A stretch of DNA of 64,000 bases from an uncultured bacterium (GTDB lineage: Bacteria > Planctomycetota > JAJSAM01 > JAJVHW01), in the NCBI GenBank assembly GCA_937996235.1, contig CALKVK010000032.1, positions 186,001-250,000 on the forward strand. The letters run 5' to 3'. Shown here piece by piece: positions 57,800-64,000 of the stretch. Position numbers and translations under genes: made by a program. Numbering within the stretch: the first letter of the stretch is position 1; every line of letters starts with the position of its first letter. The notes under the pieces were generated by a model that worked only from the letters and a program-made list of their open reading frames with translations, was not told where the DNA came from and ran no database searches.

Positions 57800-59464
57800 G
57801 TGCCTCCCCGCAAGCAACTGCTCGGTCAGATCCTGAAGGGCCTGCGCATCGGCGTGCACGAGGGCATGATCCAGGAGGCCCTCCAGGTGCAGCGCACGGA
57901 CGGCGGCCAGATCGGCCAGATCCTCGTGCGGCTCGGGCACGTGACCGAACAGCAGCTCATGCTGGCCCTCGGCGTGCAGGCGGGACTCGAGGTCGTCGAC
58001 CTCGAGCGCGACCCGCCGGATCCGGCGCTCGTCGCGCGCATCGACCGGCAGATGGCCGAGATGTTCGTGGTGTGCCCCGTCCGGATGGACGGCGCGAAGA
58101 TGGTCGTCGCCATCGCGAACCCGCAGAACGCGTCGGTCCTCGACGACCTGCGCTTCGTGCTGAACTGCGAGCTCGTGCCCGCCATCGCCGACGAGGCGCA
58201 GATCCGGCGCGCGCTGAAGGGCGGCGGGTCCGACGCCGACGCCACGGCGCGCGCCGCGGCGGCCGCCCTCGAGTCCGAGGACGAGGGCAACGTCAACGCC
58301 GCGCCCGTCGTGAAGCTGCTGAACTACATCATCCTGCAGGCGGTGAAGGACAAGGCGTCGGACATCCACCTCGAGCCGTTCGAGACCGACTTCAAGGTGC
58401 GCTACCGCGTGGACGGCGTGCTGTACGAGCTCGAGCCGCCGCCGCCGCACCTCGCGACGGCGCTGATCAGCCGCGTGAAGGTCAAGTCGGGTCTCGACAT
58501 CGCGGAGACGCGTCTGCCGCAGGACGGGCGCATCGACATGGCGATCGGCGGCCGCAGCGTGGACCTGCGCGTCTCCACCCTCCCGACGATGTTCGGCGAG
58601 AGCTGCGTGATGCGCGTGCTCGACCGCAGCGTGATCTCGCTCGACCTGGACCAGGTCGGCATGCGACCCGACGAGCTGGCCCAGTTCCGCGCGTTCCTCG
58701 GCCACCCGCACGGGATCGTGCTCGTCACGGGTCCCACGGGCTCCGGCAAGACGACCACGCTGTACTCCGCGCTGAACGAGGCCAACAGCCCGGACGCCAA
58801 GATCATCACGACCGAGGACCCCGTCGAGTACGACCTCGACGGCATCGTGCAGGTCGCCGTGAACGAGGAGGTCGGGCTCACGTACGGCCGCGCCCTGCGC
58901 TCGATCCTGCGCCAGGACCCCGACGTGATCCTGGTGGGCGAGATCCGCGACAACGAGACGGCTTCGATCGCCATCGAGGCCGCGCTGACGGGCCACCTGG
59001 TGTTCTCGACGGTCCACACGAACGACGCGTCGCTCGCCGTGACCCGCATGCTCGACCTCGGCGTGGAGCCGTTCCTGCTCACGGCCACCCTCGACGCGAT
59101 CGTCGCGCAGCGCCTCGTGCGCCGCGTGTGCACGAAGTGCAAGCAGTACTACGACCCCGCCGAGGACGTGCTGATGGAGCTCGGTCTCCGTCCCGAGGCC
59201 GTCGTCGGGAAGCAGTTCGCGTACGGCAAGGGCTGCGACCACTGCCACTTCACGGGGTTCAAGGGCCGGACGGCGATCTTCGAGATCCTCACGCTGAGCG
59301 ACCGCATCCGCGAGCGGATCATGGAGGGCGCGGCGACCGACGAGATCCGCAACATCGCGAAGGAGCAGGGGATGCGCACCCTGCGCGACTCCGGACTGCT
59401 CTCCATCTACGACGGCGTGACGACCGTCGAAGAGGTGCTCCGCGAGACCATCGACGTGATGTGA
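57800..59464 (+). CDS. Type IV pilus / type II secretion assembly ATPase (second copy)
   Basis: A second GspE/PilB-type ATPase of 554 residues: an MshEN-like N-terminal domain (LLGQILKGLRIGVHEGMIQEAL; GQILVRLGHVTEQQL), Walker A GPTGSGKTTTLYSAL, the Asp box TTEDPVEYDLDG, Walker B VILVGEIRDNETASIA, FSTVHTNDASLAVTRML and the CTKC and CDHC zinc element. It is clearly diverged from the first copy, so the duplication is old. The GTG start is only 3 bases after pilT. A pilus system with two assembly ATPases around one retraction ATPase could make two kinds of fibre or combine a pilus with a secretion system. Confidence 0.88.
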   Translation: MPPRKQLLGQILKGLRIGVHEGMIQEALQVQRTDGGQIGQILVRLGHVTEQQLMLALGVQAGLEVVDLERDPPDPALVARIDRQMAEMFVVCPVRMDGAKMVVAIANPQNASVLDDLRFVLNCELVPAIADEAQIRRALKGGGSDADATARAAAAALESEDEGNVNAAPVVKLLNYIILQAVKDKASDIHLEPFETDFKVRYRVDGVLYELEPPPPHLATALISRVKVKSGLDIAETRLPQDGRIDMAIGGRSVDLRVSTLPTMFGESCVMRVLDRSVISLDLDQVGMRPDELAQFRAFLGHPHGIVLVTGPTGSGKTTTLYSALNEANSPDAKIITTEDPVEYDLDGIVQVAVNEEVGLTYGRALRSILRQDPDVILVGEIRDNETASIAIEAALTGHLVFSTVHTNDASLAVTRMLDLGVEPFLLTATLDAIVAQRLVRRVCTKCKQYYDPAEDVLMELGLRPEAVVGKQFAYGKGCDHCHFTGFKGRTAIFEILTLSDRIRERIMEGAATDEIRNIAKEQGMRTLRDSGLLSIYDGVTTVEEVLRETIDVM

Positions 59465-59630
59465 AGCGACGTCGCGCCGGGCACGCGGAGGGGGGCAACT
59501 TTCCGCGTGCCGAGCGGCAGGCCACGGATGTACAGTCAGGGCGACGTGGGAAGGCGCTCCGCACGAGCGCCGGCGCTCCTCGTGGAGCCCGGCCGGGCGG
59601 TCGGCGTCTGCGTGCTACAGGGAGGTGACG

Positions 59631-60761
59631 ATGCCGCCGAAGGCGTCGGCCGCGGCAGCGGGCGGAGCGAAGGCCTCGAGGACGCGGGTCAGCGAGAAGG
59701 TGCTGACCGAGTTCACGTCGAATCTGGCCGTCCTCCAGGACGCCGGCCTGCCGATCGTGCGCTCGCTGAAGATCCTCGAGGGGCAGACCCGCGTCGGTCC
59801 CTTCAAGAAGACCCTCGTGGGCGTCTACGAGGACGTCGAGTCGGGCAACTCGCTGTCCGAGGCGATGGCCAAGCACCCGGGCGTCTTCGACGCGCTCTAC
59901 ACCAACATGGTGAAGGCGGGTGAGGCCGGCGGCATCCTGGACACCATCCTGCAGCGCCTGGCCGAGTTCAAGGAGAAGAGCCAGAAGCTGAGGCGCAAGG
60001 TGCAGGGCGCGATGTTCTACCCGGTGGTCGTCACCATCGTCGCGACCGGCCTGCTCGGCTTCATCATGGTGTTCGTGGTGCCCAAGTTCAAGCAGGTGTA
60101 CTCCACGATCACCACGAAGGACGGCAAGCCGCTCGAGCTGCCCGCCATCACGACGTTCCTGCTCGACGCGGCGGACTGGCTGATCCACGGCACCGAGAAC
60201 TTCAAGGTGCCCGGCGCCGTGATCCTGCCGGTGCTCCTGATCCTGATCTTCATCGCGCTCCAGGCGGCGGCCCGCACGAAGGGCGGACGCGCGTTCTTCG
60301 ACGGCCTCTGGCTCAAGACGCCCGTGCTCGGCCCCGTGGTGCGCATGACCATCGTCGCGCGCTTCACGCGCACGCTCGGCACGCTGCTCAACTCCGGCGT
60401 GCCGATCCTCGAGGCGCTGAACATCGTCCGCGGCGCGATCGGCAACGTGCACCTGCAGGCCGCGATCCAGCGCGTGCACGACGCGATCAAGGAAGGCGAG
60501 ACCATGGCCGAGCCGCTCGGCAAGAGCGGCATCTTCGACGACATGGTCGTGAACATGATCGACGTCGGCGAGGAGACGGGCGAGCTCGACAAGATGCTCA
60601 TCCGCATCGCCGACAACTACGACGACCAGGTCGACGTGCGCCTGAACGCGCTGATCTCGATCCTGGAGCCGGCCCTGATCGTGGTCATGGGCGGCGCCGT
60701 GGCCTGCATCGTGTTCGCGATCTTCCTGCCGATGCTGAAGATCGTCGAGTCGCTCGGCTAG
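59631..60761 (+). CDS. pilC: Type IV pilus / type II secretion inner-membrane platform protein
   Basis: PilC/GspF is the membrane platform that the assembly ATPase turns. The 376-residue product has two GspF domains: the first (FTSNLAVLQDAGLPIVRSLKIL; LSEAMAKHPGVFDALYTNMVKAGE) and the second (FTRTLGTLLNSGVPILEALNIV; MAEPLGKSGIFDDMVVNMIDVGEETGELDKML), with three hydrophobic segments (PVVVTIVATGLLGFIMVFVVP; VILPVLLILIFIALQAA; LIVVMGGAVACIVFAIFLPML). The ATG at 59631 has GGAGG six bases upstream. It lies 166 bases after the second ATPase gene. The genes for the other pilus parts are not in the window. Confidence 0.92.
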   Translation: MPPKASAAAAGGAKASRTRVSEKVLTEFTSNLAVLQDAGLPIVRSLKILEGQTRVGPFKKTLVGVYEDVESGNSLSEAMAKHPGVFDALYTNMVKAGEAGGILDTILQRLAEFKEKSQKLRRKVQGAMFYPVVVTIVATGLLGFIMVFVVPKFKQVYSTITTKDGKPLELPAITTFLLDAADWLIHGTENFKVPGAVILPVLLILIFIALQAAARTKGGRAFFDGLWLKTPVLGPVVRMTIVARFTRTLGTLLNSGVPILEALNIVRGAIGNVHLQAAIQRVHDAIKEGETMAEPLGKSGIFDDMVVNMIDVGEETGELDKMLIRIADNYDDQVDVRLNALISILEPALIVVMGGAVACIVFAIFLPMLKIVESLG

Positions 60762-60773
60762 CCGAGCCCGCGC

Positions 60774-60811
60774 GCGCGACGGTGGGGCCGTCTCGGATCC
60801 CGCCGTCGCGC
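60774..60811 (+). terminator. Hairpin after pilC
   Basis: GCGCGACGG (60774-60782) and CCGTCGCGC (60803-60811) form a perfect 9-base stem around a 20-base loop, 13 bases after the stop of pilC. No T-run. It could end the motor transcript before the sensor kinase. Confidence 0.5.
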
Positions 60812-60885
60812 CGCGCGCGCGCACGTCCTCCCTCCGCCGGCGCTGCGTCGTGCCGGGCTGCGCCGCGCGGTAGTCTGCGCGCTGC

Positions 60886-62385
60886 ATGACGCTCCGCTCG
60901 CGGCTGTTCGGCGCGATCGGCATCACGCTCGCCGTGGTGCTGGCCGTGCTCGTGACCGTGACCGTCTCGCTCGAGTCGGCGCGCGAGGACCGGCGCCGGG
61001 AGCTGCAGCAGGCGGCGCTCGAGTTCGCGGCGAGCCTGGCCGCGAAGGTCCCGTACGAGCAGTACCTCGACACGCAGCTCCTGGTCGACGGGCGCCTGCA
61101 CCCGAGCCTCTCGTCGCTGGCCGTCTACCAGGTGGACCGCGAGGGCGAGCTGCAGCCCCTCCAGCGCTACGGGCGCATCGCCGCCGACGCGGAGCTCGAG
61201 GCGCGGGTCCTGCCGCTCGTGCGTGAGGTGCGCGACGAGAACGTGGCGGTGCGGCGCTTCCACCGCGGGAGCTGGGTCGCAGCCGTCCCGGTCGCGCGCG
61301 GACGCGGCGAGGCGTCGGGCGGAGAGGGGCGCGACGCGTTCGCATACCTGGAGTTCCGACCGCTCGCGCTCGACACGCTCGCCGTCGGCCGCGTGACCTT
61401 CTTCGTCATCGTCGCGTCCGGCGGCCTGCTCCTGCTGCTCGTCTGGCTGATCGTGGACCGCGTCGTCGCGCGGCCTCTGCGCGACGTGGTCGCTGCAGCG
61501 CAGCGCGTGGCGGAGGGCGACTACTCGCGCGCGGTGCCCGCGACCGGCGCCGACGACGAGATCCAGACGGTCGTCGACGCGTTCAACGCGATGATGCTCG
61601 AGATCGGCATGCTGCACGAGCGCATGCAGGACCGGATCGGCGAGGCGCTGCGCACCGCGCATCGCACGCAGGAGTCGCTCGTGATCGCGCAGCGCCTCGC
61701 GGCGACCGGCACGCTCGCGGCCGGGATCGCCCACGAGGTCAACAACCCGCTCGGCGGCATGGTCAACGCCGTCCACGCGCTGCGCACCAAGGAGATGACC
61801 CCCGAGCGGCGCGACGAGTACCTGGAGCTGGTGGAGGACGGGCTGCGCCGCATCCAGGAGACGGTCGCCAAGATCCTGCGCTTCACACCGCACCGCGTCG
61901 CACCGCAGGCGGTCGAGCTGTCCGACGTCGTGCGCCCGGCACTGGGGCTCGTGCGCCACCGCCTCGACCGCGAGGGAGTCGCCGTCGAGGTCCACGCGCC
62001 GCAGGAGCCCGTCCTCGTGTTCGGCGACTTCTACGAGCTGCAGCAGGCGCTCCTGAACGTGCTCATCAACGCCCTCGACGCGCTCGAGGAGGCGCACCGC
62101 GACGCGCCGCGGATCGAGATCCACGTGACGGGCGACGCGCAGGAGGCCCGCCTGCTCGTCCGGGACAACGGCGTCGGCATGGCCCCTGCCGACGTGCCGC
62201 GGGCGTTCGACCTGTTCTTCACCACCAAGGAGCAGGGGCGCGGATCCGGGCTCGGGCTCGCGACCGTCCACAAGATCCTCGAAGACCACGGCGGGCGCGT
62301 GGTGCTCACCCCCCGGGCGGGGGAGGGGATGGACGTCACCTTCGTCCTGCCCCGGCTCCGTCCGCCCGGCGCGACCGTGGCGTGA
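60886..62385 (+). CDS. Membrane sensor histidine kinase
   Basis: A 499-residue kinase with two membrane segments (FGAIGITLAVVLAVLVTVTV and VTFFVIVASGGLLLLLVWLIV) enclosing an external sensor domain of about 140 residues, then a HAMP linker (ARPLRDVVAAAQRVAEGDYSR), a dimerisation domain with the phosphoacceptor His283 (AAGIAHEVNNPLGGM) and the ATPase domain (LLNVLINALDALEEA; RDNGVGM; GSGLGLATVHKILEDHGG). The HEVNNPL box is typical of NtrB/ZraS-like kinases. No response regulator gene is next to it. The position after the pilus motor genes suggests, but does not prove, a role in surface sensing. Confidence 0.88.
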   Translation: MTLRSRLFGAIGITLAVVLAVLVTVTVSLESAREDRRRELQQAALEFAASLAAKVPYEQYLDTQLLVDGRLHPSLSSLAVYQVDREGELQPLQRYGRIAADAELEARVLPLVREVRDENVAVRRFHRGSWVAAVPVARGRGEASGGEGRDAFAYLEFRPLALDTLAVGRVTFFVIVASGGLLLLLVWLIVDRVVARPLRDVVAAAQRVAEGDYSRAVPATGADDEIQTVVDAFNAMMLEIGMLHERMQDRIGEALRTAHRTQESLVIAQRLAATGTLAAGIAHEVNNPLGGMVNAVHALRTKEMTPERRDEYLELVEDGLRRIQETVAKILRFTPHRVAPQAVELSDVVRPALGLVRHRLDREGVAVEVHAPQEPVLVFGDFYELQQALLNVLINALDALEEAHRDAPRIEIHVTGDAQEARLLVRDNGVGMAPADVPRAFDLFFTTKEQGRGSGLGLATVHKILEDHGGRVVLTPRAGEGMDVTFVLPRLRPPGATVA

Positions 62386-62484
62386 CACGGCGGGGCGAGG
62401 GTGCGCGCCCGCACGCTCGTGGGGCGGCGGACGTGTGCTGCTACCCTGTGCAGGGTCCCGCCGGCAGGGACCGCGGAGGATTCC

Positions 62485-62946
62485 ATGCGCGACCTGAGGA
62501 ACTGGGCGATCTACGGGCTGTCCGTCGCGTGCGCCTTCCTGCTCGGAACCGTGCTCAGCCACGGCATCGAGCCGGCGCTGGCGCAGCAGCAGGCCTCGTC
62601 GAACTACGGCGACGCGACCGTCTCCTCGAACGGGCGGTACATCGCCGCGACGGGGGCCGTCGGGAGCGGCATGAGCGTGCTCTGGCTGGTCGACACGCAG
62701 GAGCGCCGCGTGGTCGTCTACGGCACGAGCAACTTGGGGAAAAGTATTGAGTTGCGCGCCGCGCGAAACATAGAGTGGGACCTGCGGCTCGACGAGTACC
62801 ACGACGAGTCGCAGTACAAGGCGGAGGATCTCGAGCGGCTCTCCCAGCGCCAGAAGGAACGGCAGTCCCAGAAGGAGCAGAAGCCGGGTTCCGGGCAGAA
62901 CCCGGACGACGGCGCGAAGGCGCCGGGCTCCGGCAAGGGCGACTGA
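62485..62946 (+). CDS. Signal-anchored protein of unknown function
   Basis: A 153-residue protein with an N-terminal hydrophobic segment (WAIYGLSVACAFLLGTVLS) that may be a signal peptide (cut near ALA-Q) or an anchor. The middle has strand-rich sequence (TVSSNGRYIAATGAVGSGMS; VLWLVDTQERRVVVYG) like one or two blades of a beta structure, and the end is a Lys/Gln-rich tail. No family is recognised. The middle of the gene has an A+T-rich patch with unusual codons (AAA AGT ATT; AAC ATA). GGAGGA precedes the ATG. An inverted repeat ACCCTG-TG-CAGGGT lies 30 bases further up (62443-62456). Confidence 0.6.
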   Translation: MRDLRNWAIYGLSVACAFLLGTVLSHGIEPALAQQQASSNYGDATVSSNGRYIAATGAVGSGMSVLWLVDTQERRVVVYGTSNLGKSIELRAARNIEWDLRLDEYHDESQYKAEDLERLSQRQKERQSQKEQKPGSGQNPDDGAKAPGSGKGD

Positions 62947-63042
62947 TCCCGGACGGCGCGGGCGGCTCCACGGGCGGAGCGCCCACGGGCGCGCTCGACG
63001 GACGACGACGTCGGTGGCAGACGGACCGGATCGCGGTCCGCC

Positions 63043-63052
63043 GGAGGTGATC
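63043..63052 (+). promoter_or_regulatory. Very strong ribosome binding site
   Basis: GGAGGTGATC is fully complementary to the common 3' end of 16S rRNA and lies at the ideal distance from the GTG at 63055. It fixes the start of the HTH-membrane gene. Confidence 0.8.
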
Positions 63053-63054
63053 GA

Positions 63055-63696
63055 GTGGGCAAGAGCGGTGAGTTCTTCACGTTCGACGAGGTCCTGCGGA
63101 AGCTCAAGATCGACGAGACGAAGCTGAAGCGGCTCGTCTCCGAGGGCGAGATCCGTGCCTTCCGCGAGGGTGAGGAGATGAAGTTCCGGCGCGCCGACGT
63201 CGAGAACCTCGACGTCGCCGGCGCACGCTCCGAGGAGGAGACGGGCGTCATCGACCTCTCCGCCGGTTCGGACTCGTCCGAGACCCTCACCGACGACCTG
63301 ATCTTCGACGAGGGCGACGATCTCGACCTCAACGCCGACGCCGGTCTCGCGACCGCCGAGATCTCGAGCCAGGACACGCTGGTCGACGAGGAGATCGGCA
63401 TGAGCACCGAGCCCCTCGGCGTCGCCTCCGGTGCGATGACCGAGGTGGTCGAGCCGGATGACGAGGACGACGAGCCCGTCGCCCGTCCGGCCGCCCGCCG
63501 CCCGGAGCGCGCCGCCGCGGCCGAGCAGCCGAGCGACCTGCCGTGGGCGCTCGTGATGACCGTCACGGCGGTGTTCATGATCCTCGGCGCGCTCGTGGTG
63601 CGCGGCGCGTCCGACGCGGTCCACGGCGACAAGCCGGTCTTCGACACGGCGAAGAGCCTCGCGAACACCTTCGGGCAGAAGGTCGACGGGCGCTAG
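63055..63696 (+). CDS. HTH-domain protein with an acidic linker and one membrane segment
   Basis: A 213-residue protein. Residues 1-55 look like an excisionase/MerR-type helix-turn-helix (FFTFDEVLRKLKIDETKLKR, then IRAFREGEEMKFRRADVENL). A very acidic stretch of about 90 residues follows (SSETLTDDLIFDEGDDLDLN), an Ala/Arg-rich hinge, one membrane segment (162-183, PWALVMTVTAVFMILGALVV) and a short tail outside. Such proteins with an HTH tied to the membrane are common in planctomycetes, where their role is unknown. It may sense the membrane or bind DNA or a partner with its HTH. Start GTG at 63055 after a very strong ribosome site. Two hairpins follow it. Confidence 0.7.
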   Translation: MGKSGEFFTFDEVLRKLKIDETKLKRLVSEGEIRAFREGEEMKFRRADVENLDVAGARSEEETGVIDLSAGSDSSETLTDDLIFDEGDDLDLNADAGLATAEISSQDTLVDEEIGMSTEPLGVASGAMTEVVEPDDEDDEPVARPAARRPERAAAAEQPSDLPWALVMTVTAVFMILGALVVRGASDAVHGDKPVFDTAKSLANTFGQKVDGR

Positions 63697-63776
63697 CCGC
63701 GGGCGCGTCCCGTTCCGCCCGCGCGTGCGGAGCACGCCGCGACACGGAACGGGGGCGCACGTCACGACGTCCAAGC

Positions 63777-63807
63777 GAGGGCGCACCGGCCGAGCCGGTG
63801 CGCCCTC
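63777..63807 (+). terminator. Strong hairpin terminator
   Basis: GAGGGCGCACCGGC and GCCGGTGCGCCCTC form a perfect 14-base stem around CGA, 81 bases after the HTH-membrane gene. A second, longer foldback (CCCGTTCCG at 63709 and CGGAACGGG at 63745) lies between the gene and this hairpin. No T-run. Confidence 0.7.
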
Positions 63808-63859
63808 GGCGATTCACGGCGTCGACGGCGCCGTGCCGTCAGCAGAGGAAGCGATCCGG

Positions 63860-64000
63860 GTGCTGCGACTCCAGAGTCCGCGTGTGATGGCGTGGGGCCT
63901 GCGGCTCGCGGTCCTCCTCGCCGCGGCATGCGTGTGCGCGACCGCACCCGTCCGAGCCGAGGAGGCGCGCGACGCCGTCGGCTGGAACGAGCGCGGCCTG
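63860..64000 (+). CDS. N-terminal part of an exported protein (partial)
   Basis: The first 47 codons of a gene that runs off the right edge. The GTG at 63860 has GAGGAAG about ten bases upstream; an ATG at 63887 is a second choice. The product begins with a signal peptide (MAWGLRLAVLLAAACVCATA from the inner Met) with a likely cut after VRA, and the first mature residues are EEARDAVGWNERGL. The AWNERG/GWNERG start could be a TPR protein, but too little is present to say more. Confidence 0.5.
   Translation, partial: MLRLQSPRVMAWGLRLAVLLAAACVCATAPVRAEEARDAVGWNERGL

Noticed and set aside
62734..62774. Promoter for the gene at 63055 within the A+T-rich patch
   Set aside because: The best -10 and -35 hexamers are poor; kept only as a possible explanation in the finding.

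Overview
The window is one contiguous stretch of very GC-rich bacterial chromosome (well over 70% G+C by eye, strong G/C at third codon positions, many GTG and some TTG starts). It looks like a Gram-negative, diderm bacterium: a KDO transferase, lipoproteins with LspA, type IV pilus ATPases, and a MurE with the DNPR motif of meso-diaminopimelate enzymes. Several features point to Planctomycetota or a close relative: a prepilin-like protein whose helix is followed by a TCANNLRQLG motif, VIT/von Willebrand A proteins, zinc-ribbon membrane proteins, and a division/cell-wall cluster in which no murD, ddl, ftsA or ftsZ is found. The phylum is inferred; there is no rRNA gene here to confirm it.

Layout. 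1-7.2 kb: the end of a membrane protein, a stand-alone NIL-domain protein, a zinc-ribbon membrane protein overlapping a cupin lipoprotein, the overlapping repair pair uvrB-uvrC, and a protein with two DUF5076-like halves. 7.2-14.5 kb: two tandem paralogues coding for secreted VIT-vWA-cyclase-repeat proteins that share a 570-base identical 5' end, then a XerC/D recombinase. 14.5-23.6 kb: a DksA-type protein with a histone-like tail, lspA, pyrD, a receiver-domain fusion, secA, the KDO transferase gene and metK, mostly closely packed. 23.6-29.5 kb: an orphan prepilin-like gene, a secreted protein, a 790-base non-coding region rich in repeats and foldbacks, and dnaE. 29.6-32.7 kb: a HEAT-like lipoprotein, a small Cys-containing protein and a GT-C-like membrane protein.

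32.8-48.8 kb is the dcw region: an array of MraZ boxes, then mraZ-rsmH-ftsL-ftsI-murE-murF-mraY-ftsW-murG-murC-murB, a small unknown protein, an FtsQ-like protein and a large unknown membrane protein. Most junctions are ATGA or GTGA overlaps, so this is probably one transcription unit making lipid II and the septal synthase. 48.8-51.1 kb: rplM-rpsI, yebC and a small unknown gene. 51.3-54.7 kb: ppdK and a lipoprotein on the minus strand. 54.9-60.8 kb: a type IV pilus/type II secretion motor set (PilB-PilT-PilB2-PilC), followed by a sensor kinase without an adjacent regulator, a signal-anchored protein, an HTH-transmembrane protein and the start of a further exported protein.

The most unusual things are the twin VIT-vWA genes with their recent gene-conversion tract, a dispersed intergenic repeat (360-530 and 25499-25656), the foldback element and 16-base tandem array downstream of dnaE, and the missing genes and unknown members of the cell-wall cluster.
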